A DNA stretch of 64,000 bases, taken from Sipunculus nudus (Eukaryota; Annelida; Sipuncula; Golfingiida; Sipunculidae). The position numbers and the translations under genes are program-made. Shown here one piece after another: positions 58,601 to 64,000 of this stretch. Position 1 is the stretch's first letter. Each line of letters opens with the position of its first letter. The notes below the pieces were generated by a model, which saw nothing but the letters and a program-made list of their open reading frames with translations, ran no database searches and was not told the origin of the DNA. The stretch is from positions 26,130,956 to 26,194,955 of the forward strand of contig CM049318.1 of NCBI GenBank assembly GCA_026874595.1, read 5' to 3'.

Positions 58601-61600
58601 AGTTTGTTAAATTAGTGTCTCTCCGGGCTGAAGTGGACGGTTGGGTAACTACTATTGATGGCTCTAACCGTGGCATAGCCTGAGGGGGCTGGTCACCTCC
58701 GAAACGGGAGCCAGGGACGGAGGGCCTGCAAACGAAACCGTAGGCGCGTTTGTAGCTGAGGGAGAGACCACGGAAGGAACCGAGTTCTTTAAGGAAACGT
58801 CCTCCCGTTTCGGTTTAGTCATCGAAGAACTATTCCCCACCCACCCCCCGGCTGCGCGAGGACGATCTCTTGCCTGTCTTGGCGGGAACTTTAGACGTGG
58901 ACGAGGGCTTAAAATGGGACTCTTATCTTTTCCGCGCTTTTCTGTCCCAGGTCAAACAAAAAGCGCAGGGAGAGGAGACTCCCCCCCCCCCCCCCCCCGA
59001 GAGGAGGCTCCCCCCCCCCGCACTTGGCTGAGTTAGCTAGACAATCGGGACAAGGGCCGTGAACGTCCCATAGAGTTAACAGGGAGAAACAATCATTACA
59101 AGAGAGGCCACGCTTGGGTGAATCCATACTAGGAAGTAAACAATTCCAACTATAATTCGAAAAGGGGACCGTGCCGGGTACTTACCCTCTAAGGCCTGGC
59201 TTATACTGAGCAGACAGTTAACCAGCACGTCCGTTTCGGAAGAGCGACACGTGGAAAGTGAATATGGCGGAGTGTCCTAGAGGGTAGCTAGCGTCAGGGG
59301 TCGCCCTGGCAACGACCTAATTTTACCATGTTGGAGAAAACCCAGAGGTAGAAGGTTAAGCACCATGCATTCCTGGAACAATGTAAGTCCACGTAATGAA
59401 ACTTTACTTTTGGAGCTAGAACCTTCTAATATGACATTAAGGGGAGTCCTTTGCAAGTATCCTTTGAATCATGAAATTTGGTAACAATGACCTATATTCC
59501 CTGATCAATGAGCAGAAAACCTAACTTTGAGCACCCAGACAGTCAGGTCACAAATTTAAACATTTGGCTCTAGTAATGTCTTTCTTAATATAAAAAGAGG
59601 TAATTGAAATGTCTCCTTGACATCCAAAATAAGGTCACTGTGACCTTATCTCTGAGCATATCTCTGATCATAGCGGATCAACACACCCTATGAGTCAGAT
59701 GAACACAAGCCATAGCAGTTTGATGTCGAAACTTCCAACTAAGCATCTGGAGACTTCCTAGAAAAATCTTCTGGCTGTTACCTATTTTCTACGGACTCCG
59801 GGAAAAAAAATTTGAGCACTATGGTAGTAATTTGACCCATTGTTCAGGGTTCCTTAAATATTATTTGCCATAACATAACATCCATAATTAATACGTGCAT
59901 CACCTATGTGTACATGTCAAATTCCGCTGAGCGTCGTGACCCATGGGTCATTAATTAATGTTCAGAGATCCACAAAATGGATCCAGAACATTGAAATCAA
60001 TATAGCGGCTCATAGCGATGTTATTTTTTTCTTAAAATAGACATACGGCTGTAGTTTCTTATTATAATGATGTTTTAGCAGTCTGGTGTGGGTATTGGAA
60101 GGCCTCCAGGGTACATAACATCAAAATGGTTACCAATATGACTGCTACAAAGGCTCCTTGGTCATATATAAAACGTAGGTGCTTATACCAAAGAGCTGAT
60201 GTTCCATGCGAATAAAAACGTATATAAAGCAACCAAATGTGGGTATGCTATGACTGCCATGTGACGGCCGAAATAAGCAACAATGTATGAACGAAGGGAT
60301 TTTATGTTAATCAGAGCAAATAAATGAACCTCCAAGCCTCTCCCTTTATATATATATATATATACAGACCATATAACCGCCTATTTAACCACTCTGTTCA
60401 AATATCTGTATATTAATGGTTTGTTAAAAAGTTGTTTAAGCAATCCGCTAGTTATAGTAGGAAAACTGACATGTAAAATTAAAAGTCAGAAGGTGACTTA
60501 ATAATTCAAAACGATTGTCTATTTGGGTCTATAAATGCTGGCACAATTCTCTACCATTCGTCACATGTAAATGGTTTTAATAGGGCATACTATGAGTATA
60601 TTGTTTTTTTAAGGTGCTTATTTCTCACCCATCATGCTAAAAGATGTTTATATATGGAGGGGTACACGAAATTCCTTGTATTCACTATTTTATTTATATT
60701 ATCAGATAACATATGTTTACATATACATATATTCCCTTTAGCAGATGGTTCACTCTTATAGTAGAAATTAACTTTATCCAAGCATCACAGAACGATTCGG
60801 TCATATTCTGTTGCTTGTATAAACATTTATAAAGCATATGATCTTATACTACTGAATCCCAGTATATTTACAGCAGATATACTGAAAATATGCTGTCCTG
60901 AAATAGCCATCTGGACAGATAAAGCAATTTCTGCTATTTCTGTGCTGATGTACCACTGTGAATTTCAGAGAAGATTTTCAGCATATGCTCCGGCACAAAT
61001 GACCTACATAGTTCTCAATAGCTATCATTAACGTTGTCTTCATCCTGGAGAGCAGATTTTGAACTGATTCAATGCTGTATTGAGATATACGGTGCGATGA
61101 AATGAAATTCTTTAGCAAATTGCTATTGAGAGCAGATTTAGCAGATACGCTGAAGGTTTGCTGAAATCAACACTGTAATAACGTAGCCCCGTTCCCCCTC
61201 CGCCTTATTTTCACACATCATTTTTTTCTTCTAATTTTAAAGTTTATCGTACAGGTTATTTTGATCGACACAGGGACACCGGCATTATTGAAATCACTCG
61301 GGGGGGGGGGGGGGCATATATAGCTATATTTTGAAAAATGGTCACAGGGCCGACAGTTCTAAACATTATTCAGCATCAAGTTCTGATATAACGACTGAAC
61401 ACAAACTTCCTGATATAAAGTAAACGGAATACAACCTTACAGTTTCTATAAGATGAGCACAACAAAATTTGCAATTATGCTTTCTATGCCTTTTTTCACA
61501 AGTTTAAGGGCACAGTATAACGTTGTTTAGAGCCGGACTTCTTTTCTTTCTAACTTGTGTCCACCGTAAATTCAGATGTTGTAAAAAAATGATAGTGTTA

Positions 61601-62760
61601 CCAATATTCCTGTATATTTTACACATATTATTTGTATTTCTGAGATACCAGATTACAGCATTTACGGCATTTTCGGCAGGAACGGGCTCTTGTATACTCC
61701 TGAAACCTTGATTTCTTAATGATAAAGGATAGTTTTATTATTCGAACGAGACTGGTGGCGCCAAACCTGTATGTCATTTTTTAGCTCAGCTGAATGAAAG
61801 TCATCTGAACTTATTGACCACTCTTTGTCCATTGTCCGTCTGTTAACAGGTCACAAATCGTTAACGGTAGCCCTTTTATCGTCAGTCTTGACATCCAGGA
61901 GGATCAATAAAAAATCTTCTAGGGCACTTTCTTTGTGACCTATATGAGTAACGAGGCCTGTTTGTGCACCCCAGAGTAATGAAATGTTTAATACAAAAGC
62001 TCTAGTATCTCAGTAACACAGTGATTGCAATTCCATGCATATTGATCATGGACAGTTTAATCCGTCCTAAATTCTTGTGGCGTCACTTGTATTTTGTTTA
62101 TTCCTTACAATTTTCCTAATTTGAAACTTCAAATGAAGCAGTTTGGATATTTACTACTATTAACAGAGTAAAAATGGACCTTTCGGCCTAGAAACATCTA
62201 ACTGAACAACCAGGGAGGTCCTAGGGAAACCTGAAATAAAATCATGGTGTTCTATTTTCTGCGAGCTAGTGTACGCAAACATGATTTTAGTATCCATAGA
62301 GTCAGACGGGTACAAATTGTATCCATTTGGCCTAGAAGCATCTGAAATGACATTAAGAGAGGTCCTAGGTAAATGTCCATGGAGGCATGAAAAAGGTCGT
62401 TATGACCTACATTCTGCGAAATGTAGGAGGAAAAATCATGGGCTCAAATGGTATCAGTTAGAATCTTCTAATGCAACATCCAGGGAGGTCTATCTTAGAA
62501 ACCTTAAGAATGGTAACCATAAACAACCAGTGAGTTTATGGGCACGTTTTCTTCGAAACCTAAGATTTGTTACTGTTAAGTGGCTGCTATAAGAGCCAGG
62601 ATCTCTTATGTGCATCCCATTTAGAAAGAATAGGTCGTCTGACCATCAGTAGCAACATCAGTAAAAAGAGTAATAATTCGGAATTAAAAAGTATACTTAC
62701 AGGAACATCTTTGGGCACATTCTGAAGCCACCTGGATATTCTTATCTTATATCCGTTGAA
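39235..62760 (-). CDS. gene B: microexon gene, paralogue of A (5' end outside window)
   Basis: Minus-strand exons at 62760-62701, 53236-53206, 52943-52902, 47157-47128, 46505-46476, 45664-45623, 40444-40394 and 39278-39235. All have AG acceptors and GTAAG or GTGAG donors. Phases run 0-0, 0-1, then 1-1 throughout, and the open frame continues across all seven junctions to TAA (330 nt, 109 codons plus stop). The protein end contains a W/P-containing 20-mer shared with gene A, a Lys/Arg cluster that looks like a nuclear-localisation signal, Ser/Pro/Ala-rich segments, a doubled ENFSQWP segment and a Gln-rich tail. No enzyme motif is seen and the family is not recognised. Start exons, probably the coiled-coil exons, lie beyond 64000. 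Introns of up to 9.5 kb are filled with transposons. Confidence 0.7.
39310..40310. other. 3' flank and intron of gene B, no element recognised
   Basis: 39310-39390 and 39470-39620 resemble the gene A flank. The rest is AT-rich without further features. Confidence 0.45.
40316..41020. repeat. segmental duplication, left copy
   Basis: About 0.7 kb, from GACAGATATGAAGTTTATTT to TTTCCGATAAACGAAA, matches 45543-46205 with high similarity, including a gene B exon and its introns. Inside it (40816-40893) a 37-bp phrase, AATAAAAAGACAATGATCCA plus ATAGTTTGTAAAGATTGG, is present twice. A shorter repeat, GTATCATAATACACGTGATA then AAGGAC, occurs at 40109 and 41026. Confidence 0.85.
40394..40444 (-). CDS. 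gene B ENFSQWP exon, copy 2
   Basis: Acceptor TTTTACAG and donor GTAAGTACC flank 51 nt (phase 1 to 1), reading ENFSQWPQALPASSSS. Against copy 1 it differs by nine inserted bases and a few substitutions, all keeping the frame, which is what selection on coding sequence would leave. Confidence 0.7.
41410..43119 (-). pseudogene. LINE ORF2 reverse transcriptase region, broken
   Basis: Pieces in order: the RSKCRWYEQGGKSTKYFLNL segment (43119-42832), RT fingers KSPGLDGLPAEFYRHFW with GVITLLPKK (42612-42424), INNGWCSEFFKVSRGVRRGC then PLS (42203-41967), the catalytic QYADDT (near 41930-41950) and SGLKINLGKT with GLKWSEGPVNILGI (41869-41681). The next piece (41637-41410), DETVSLKDIFLKEVMQVW, belongs near the C-terminus, so several hundred residues are deleted at about 41640-41680. 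At least five frame changes or stops. Confidence 0.78.
43715..43996 (-). pseudogene. LINE ORF2 endonuclease, N-terminal fragment
   Basis: Open for 93 codons from MSRNKVWKIMSINVHGLGN. SINVHGL and FMQETHSS match the N-terminal motifs of the apurinic-type endonuclease (Asn and Glu catalytic residues visible). The downstream half of the domain (43700-43130) has scattered similarity only, for example an NRIIGGDWNLVLDL-like frame near 43545-43590, across shifted frames. Confidence 0.72.
44528..45426 (-). pseudogene. LINE ORF1 (coiled-coil RNA-binding protein), frameshifted
   Basis: Begins at 45426 with MPPRGKGNQKTGS. After about 55 codons the frame shifts; sequence near 45300-45200 resumes as SVAETLADLMKDYNARIIEQ in another frame. 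A heptad stretch (IALEQRVDELQKRENILTKQ) lies near 45115-45055. The C-terminal part, 44887-44528, is open for 119 codons with IENAHRTGR and PRHTLVRFH, the conserved L1 ORF1-type segment. In related elements this protein binds element RNA as a trimer. Confidence 0.72.
45543..46205. repeat. segmental duplication, right copy
   Basis: Counterpart of 40316-41020. 'CATGACCTTGACCTCGAACT', 'GTTGCGATGGAAATAATAAT' and 'AGATGCATGTTCTAGATGTG' are shared in order. The LINE at 41.4-45.4 kb lies between the copies. Confidence 0.85.
45623..45664 (-). CDS. gene B ENFSQWP exon, copy 1
   Basis: Acceptor TTTTATAG and donor GTAAGTACC flank 42 nt (phase 1 to 1), reading ENFSQWPPAPSSS. It lies in a duplicated block shared with 40316-41020. 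The first three exon bases are TAG, harmless in this phase; if the acceptor were taken three bases later the frame would still be kept. Confidence 0.68.
46206..47100. repeat. gene B introns with (TA)n tract at 46570-46642
   Basis: Contains one gene B exon (46476-46505) and a long TA tract with a single TTTA interruption. The rest is AT-rich with no recognised element. Confidence 0.7.
46476..46505 (-). CDS. gene B 30-nt exon
   Basis: Acceptor CCATTTCAG and donor GTAAGCAT flank 30 nt (phase 1 to 1), reading PIHGVSPFG. Equal length and phase to the previous exon, but the sequence is not obviously duplicated. Confidence 0.64.
47128..47157 (-). CDS. gene B 30-nt exon
   Basis: Acceptor TTATTCAG and donor GTAAGTATT flank 30 nt (phase 1 to 1), reading SLMAPSAFV after a Gly split codon. 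In phase 0 it would hit TGA at codon three, so the phase is constrained. Confidence 0.66.
47170..47985. other. gene B intron, no element recognised
   Basis: AT-rich intron left of the Harbinger element. A short ATATATAATGATATATA palindromic stretch at 47796-47830 is the only pattern. Confidence 0.45.
47988..48016 (+). repeat. Harbinger terminal inverted repeat, left
   Basis: GGCGCAGTCACACCATACTT followed by GTTCTC. The core TCACACC...ACT(T)GTTCTC matches the reverse complement of 52410-52438 with few mismatches. Confidence 0.6.
48640..49890. repeat. Harbinger interior with a two-unit about 117-bp tandem repeat
   Basis: At 49267-49500 two copies share ATAAGCATGTGCATGTTAAA, ACAGTAAGCAGTTTTCTT and CATTATCGTTTTACTG, then CTCATGTTCATGTTGAAACA. 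The remainder is AT-rich. A pair of near repeats, TCATCCT..TGCCATGGCAC, lies at 49622-49680. Confidence 0.7.
49900..50720 (-). pseudogene. HARBI1-like transposase remnant
   Basis: Minus-strand pieces in order: SITLCHLGTGNSYSTLKYDF (about 50590-50500), ALDGKHVAIRKPSETGNMY (about 50347-50290) with the first catalytic Asp, MRIDVDG (about 50230-50205) with the second, QIYSQSELKACFDDGSIGLP (about 50190-50130) and GDDAFNLRPIP...SKARRVVENAFGI (about 50115-49970) with the catalytic Glu. This is the DDE order of PIF/Harbinger nucleases. A TAA after MRIDVDGL, another stop after NAFGIIFHR and at least two frameshifts make it non-functional. The plus-strand 94-codon ORF over it is a shadow. Confidence 0.8.
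50791..51669 (+). mobile_element. family II hairpin element, complete
   Basis: Head TTTTTAGCCCTCAGCC, CTTA, GGCTGATGGGCTATTGTCGTC: arms AGCCCTCAGCC and GGCTGATGGGCT pair with one mismatch. Then GTCCGTCCGTCCG and two tandem units of about 300 bp sharing 'GGATATCTCTAAAA', 'AAATATCGGTC' or 'AAATCTCGATC', 'TAGAGCTGATTATAGAAAAA' and 'GGTGGATTTTCACAAAACTT'. Tail GGGGGCTTTTGTCAGC, TTCT, GCTGATATTCTAGTT: a hairpin then CTAG-T, as in family III. No ORF. Inserted in the Harbinger element, upstream of its transposase. Confidence 0.68.
51840..51925 (+). repeat. short direct repeat in Harbinger right arm
   Basis: TTAGGAAACGGCCCGTATTT then ATACCCTAGCTTGT (51829-51862) recurs as TTAGGAAACGGTCCGTATTT then ATACCGTAGCTTGT (51884-51917), spaced by 55 bp. 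Likely a subterminal repeat of the transposon. Confidence 0.75.
52410..52438 (-). repeat. Harbinger terminal inverted repeat, right
   Basis: Reverse complement reads AAGCCCCATCACACCGAACT then CGTTCTC. TTAA follows on the plus strand, compatible with a TWA target site. Confidence 0.6.
52902..52943 (-). CDS. gene B exon, basic NLS-like
   Basis: Acceptor TTTTGTAG and donor GTGAGTAAT flank 42 nt (phase 1 to 1), reading TPSSTKKKRRCFA after a Ser split codon. With the previous exon it makes two Lys/Arg clusters about ten residues apart, compatible with a bipartite nuclear-localisation signal (inference). The adjacent intron is alignable with gene A near 6290-6410. Confidence 0.7.
53206..53236 (-). 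CDS. gene B exon, Lys-rich
   Basis: Acceptor TCTATTGCAG and donor GTAAGTGG flank 31 nt (phase 0 to 1), reading IDKKKSKAPS. The corresponding place in gene A (about 6480-6515) has AGAAGTTTGAAAAAAAAAC after an AG but no donor, so A seems to have lost this exon. Confidence 0.7.
53250..53500. other. gene B intron, nothing recognised
   Basis: AT-rich sequence between the Lys-rich exon and the old family I element. Confidence 0.45.
53507..53895 (+). mobile_element. family I hairpin element, left part (split by DIRS)
   Basis: Starts TTTGGCTTAGCTGACTGACA with CCGTCCAATGTCTCCG after the hairpin; core phrases 'TCTTGAAACCTGAAATTTAA' and 'GAGACCTATATTCTGCAAGC' are recognisable but old. It continues after the DIRS element at 59404. 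Confidence 0.58.
53898..54045 (+). repeat. DIRS inverted terminal repeat, left
   Basis: Matches the reverse complement of 59250-59403: 'AGGAATGCATGGTGCTTAAC', 'GGTAAAATTAGGTCGTTGCC', 'AGGGCGACCCCTGACGCTAG' and 'TATTCACTTTCCACG' are shared in order. The outermost 25 bp differ between the two ends. Confidence 0.88.
54087..54136 (+). repeat. DIRS internal complementary region
   Basis: AGTTTCATTACGTGGATTTA then CATTGTTCTAGGAATGCATG and GTGCTTAA nearly equals the reverse complement of the outer 48 bp of the right ITR and shares its inner part with the left ITR. In DIRS-1 such a region bridges the two ends during circle formation (established model). Confidence 0.8.
54240..55075 (-). pseudogene. 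DIRS tyrosine recombinase, broken
   Basis: The N-terminal part (55058-54789) is open for 89 codons (FLYRTKTVSYRAALLSVLKP). A TAA follows at KTAI*, then LAMASAGRRSELHAL with the first catalytic Arg. TAG follows about 20 codons later. VTLHLAPGFLRKNQ (54698-54650) leads to a segment containing ISRWIKDVIIEA (near 54450) in a second frame and to VKAHEVRAIAATL (near 54370) in a third; HEVR is the H-x-x-R box. GVWKSSNTFAPFYLRDL (near 54290-54250) supplies the Trp and the nucleophilic Tyr. The catalytic set is recognisable but cannot be read in one frame. Confidence 0.82.
55526..56770 (-). pseudogene. DIRS reverse transcriptase / RNase H, frameshifted
   Basis: The RT frame reads KWRPIINLKALNK (near 56720), LDLEIAYFHIPIHPASQPYL (near 56605, catalytic Asp), VYQFRALPFGLRPAPWIF (near 56510) and GIPYLDDWLI (56398-56412 holds YLDDW), then NWASTFIPYGRLHLRPC. 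After about 56030 the frame changes to the RNase H: EIYTDSSLSGWGAH (near 55930), LHINLLEM, YCDITTTVAHINRQVG and TSADSLSR (about 55580). A one-base deletion is likely near 56735, since LFLVKKSNG reads in another frame just before KWRPI. YLDD with this RNase H order is typical of DIRS/Ngaro elements. Confidence 0.87.
57000..59127 (-). pseudogene. DIRS gag-like region
   Basis: The first frame (59127-58909) starts MDSPKRGLSCNDCFSLL and continues with HGPCPDC, a CxxC...HxxCxxC zinc-binding pattern known from the N-terminus of DIRS first ORFs. It then runs into poly-Gly from C-runs (58979-58998, 59011-59020). Downstream frames (58540-57863) are Arg/Ser-rich with several shifts. Nothing enzymatic. 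57840-56900 has only short frames. Confidence 0.6.
59250..59403 (-). repeat. DIRS inverted terminal repeat, right
   Basis: Counterpart of the left repeat. On the minus strand the outermost bases are AGTTTCATTACGTGGACTTA then CATTGTTCC, which are absent from the left repeat but present in the internal region at 54087. Confidence 0.88.
59404..59960 (+). mobile_element. family I hairpin element, right part (split by DIRS)
   Basis: Resumes in the core ('GGAGCTAGAACCTTCTAATA', 'GAGCACCCAGACAGTCAGG', 'AAGGTCACTGTGACC') and ends GCTGAGCGTCGTGACCCATG then GGTCATTAATTAA, the decayed form of the palindrome-plus-CTTGTTT tail. Confidence 0.6.
59965..61775. other. gene B intron, no exon; AT-rich with poly-G
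   Basis: A short (TA)n at 60350-60363 and a G-run at 61298-61313. Between 60740 and 61170 phrases such as GCAGATATACTGAAAATATG and CAGCATATGCTCC recur in both orientations, perhaps an old palindromic repeat. Confidence 0.4.
61775..62600 (+). mobile_element. family I hairpin element, 3'-truncated
   Basis: Head TTTTTTAGCTCAGCTGAATG then AAAGTCATCTGAAC, CTTTGTCCATTGTCCGTCTG and 'AACAGGTCACAAATCG'. The first core units match the 16.5-kb copy ('CCATGCATATTGATCATGGA'), later ones the 23.6-kb copy ('CATCCAGGGAGGTC'). It ends about 100 bp before a gene B exon without the palindromic tail. The 107-codon ORF at 62269-62592 is repeat sequence. Confidence 0.62.
62701..62760 (-). CDS. gene B exon, 20-residue segment shared with A
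   Basis: Acceptor TTTTTTTCAG and donor GTAAGTATAC flank 60 nt in phase 0, reading FNGYKIRISRWLQNVPKDVP. It aligns residue for residue, without gaps, with gene A exon 4. This is the most upstream B exon in the window; I searched 62761-64000 and saw no further one. Confidence 0.78.
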
Positions 62761-63035
62761 CTGAAAAAAAGAATAGCATTTATTTATTCGTATTAATCCA
62801 TGTTAGAAAAATAAATTAAATTATTTTATTTATAAAACTATAAAAGTAATTTGCAGTTGAATGAACACTTTCTTTTGGTTTGTCAGTGTACTGTCCGTTC
62901 GTGCCGCCCCTCTTTTTACAAAATATCTCTGAAACCCCTGCTGCTTTCTTCACCAATCTGTGCGGCAATATTGCTCACACCAATAACATTTGATTTGGTC
63001 ACACTAGCTTACTTGAATTACTTTCTGCGATCCAT

Positions 63036-63545
63036 TATTGTTCCCCGCTCCACGGATGCGGGGAACATTGTTTTGGGTTTGTCTGTCTGTCCTTCTGTCT
63101 GTCTCTCTGTCCGTCCGTCAGGTTTCGTTTCCGTGCGATAACTTTCCTAATTATTGTCCGATTACATCCTACTTTGGGCAGTGATTGCTCTCATGCATAT
63201 CTTGGTTGGAATTGGTTTTGGAGTGTCTGACTTATGTCTGTCTGTCTGCCTGTCAAGTTTTCGTTTCCGTTCGGTAACTTACCTAAATATTATCCGATTT
63301 CATTCAAATTGTGGTCAGTGATTCCCCTCATGCTTACTATGGTTGGGATTTGTTTTGCGGTGCCTGGCTTCTGGTTGTATGTCTGTCAGATTGTCTGTCT
63401 GTCCCTCAGGTTTTCATTTCCATGCGATAACTTTCCTAAATATTATCTTATTTCATTCAAATTTTGGTCAGTGATAGCTCTCATACATACCCTAGTTAGG
63501 ATTTGTTTTGGAGTGTCTGGCTTCTGTCCGTCTGTCTGGCACTCT
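63036..63545 (+). mobile_element. family IV hairpin-headed repeat, about 171-bp units
   Basis: GTTCCCCGC and GCGGGGAAC form a perfect 9-bp stem around TCCACGGAT at 63040-63066. (GTCT/GTCC)n follows, then three units sharing 'CGTTTCCGTGCGATAACTTT', 'CCTAAATATTATCCGATTTC', 'TGGTCAGTGATTGCTCTCAT' and 'GGTTGGAATTTGTTTTGGAG'. The right end was not found. The head design matches families II and III, though the hairpin sequence is unrelated. Confidence 0.62.
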
Positions 63546-64000
63546 GTCAGTCCATCCTTTATCAAACATGAAAATCAACAAGACCCCAAATGGGGGTTAT
63601 TAATTCCACGAATTTGCTTGTAAACTTCTATATTTGCATTCAGATAAGTCAGTGAATAAGAATGCTTTATCTCTGGAAAAAGACATTAATACCATGTATC
63701 AAAGGAATTTCAATTGAATAGAATTATTTTAAAGTGCTTTCTCGGGAATTTAATTTGGCTTGTCGCATCATTTATGGTTTCATGTTTTCAAAAATATGGT
63801 CACGATCCTTTGCTAACAGCTGATGTACCACTGCAAACGAGTAACATGAAAAGGCAAAACGCTTTATATTTGACCTATGTTATCACAATAGTTTGTTTCT
63901 TCTCCACAAGGAGATGTCAAAAGTGGTCAAGCAATTAAATTTATGGAAACATTGGAGATCTCCGGACTCCGGACAAGCGAAAAGTTAGTCCGTTTCTCTA
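63545..64000. other. no gene or element recognised
   Basis: AT-rich sequence to the window edge. I looked for the next upstream gene B exon on the minus strand and saw no convincing AG/GT pair. Confidence 0.45.

Larger units (their letters stand above)
53898..59403 (-). mobile_element. DIRS-type tyrosine-recombinase retrotransposon, degenerate
   Basis: Minus-strand element of about 5.5 kb, clearly more GC- and CpG-rich than its surroundings. Order on the minus strand: gag-like region with a CxxC motif, reverse transcriptase, RNase H and tyrosine recombinase. Ends are inverted repeats (about 150 bp), with an internal copy of the outer end beside the left one, the ITR-plus-internal-complementary-region layout by which DIRS elements circularise. 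No integrase or LTR is present, and no target duplication is expected or seen. It interrupts a family I element in a gene B intron. Stops and frameshifts in RT/RH and YR make it non-autonomous now. Confidence 0.85.

Noticed and set aside
53898-59403. Endogenous pararetrovirus or LTR retrotransposon
   Set aside because: No LTRs, protease or DDE integrase; inverted ends, YLDD-type RT and a tyrosine recombinase fit DIRS.
62269-62592. 107-codon plus-strand ORF
   Set aside because: It lies wholly in family I core sequence and has no resemblance to a protein family.

Overview
This is AT-rich animal genomic DNA. Spliceosomal introns, many layered transposable elements, long (TA)n tracts and no bacterial-style genes all point to a eukaryote. 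The transposon mix suggests a marine invertebrate, most likely a bivalve mollusc: hairpin-ended elements with tandem-repeat cores (resembling bivalve 'pearl'/Helitron-like repeats), a DIRS retrotransposon, an L1/Tx1-like LINE, a PIF/Harbinger transposon and a tRNA-derived SINE. The species call is inference; the elements are read from sequence.

No long host ORF exists. The host coding content is a set of minus-strand microexons (30-60 nt) that is easy to miss. I found them from paired acceptor/donor signals and phase agreement. Gene A (14604 down to 4336) has seven exons totalling 315 nt (104 codons plus stop). It starts with a Cys-rich 12-residue exon and continues with coiled-coil exons. 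Gene B (62760 down to 39235; its 5' end lies beyond the right edge) shows eight exons totalling 330 nt (109 codons plus stop), including a basic, NLS-like exon and two copies of an ENFSQWP exon. A and B are paralogues. A 20-residue exon aligns without gaps, intron sequence near another exon is alignable, the last exons are similar, and the 3' flanks match at the same distance from the stop. I do not recognise the protein family.

Both genes have grown by exon duplication. In A, two 42-nt (two-heptad) exons sit in about 2.4-kb intron units that resemble each other. In B, the ENFSQWP exon lies in a duplicated block of about 0.7 kb, whose copies are now separated by a LINE.

Layout: 1-4.3 kb, repeats and the 3' flank of A; 4.3-14.6 kb, gene A; 14.6-38.8 kb, repeats, including a 56-bp minisatellite inside a hairpin-ended element (16.5-19.3 kb), nested MITEs (21.5-22.4 kb), an element-in-element-in-repeat nest (23.1-26.2 kb), a ten-unit about 178-bp array inside another hairpin-ended element (31.9-33.8 kb) and a SINE (38.3-38.5 kb); 39.2-62.8 kb, gene B. 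B's introns hold the LINE (41.4-45.4 kb), a Harbinger element of about 4.45 kb with a hairpin element inside it (48.0-52.4 kb) and a GC-rich DIRS element (53.9-59.4 kb) inserted in an older hairpin element. The autonomous elements carry stops, frameshifts or deletions and look inactive.
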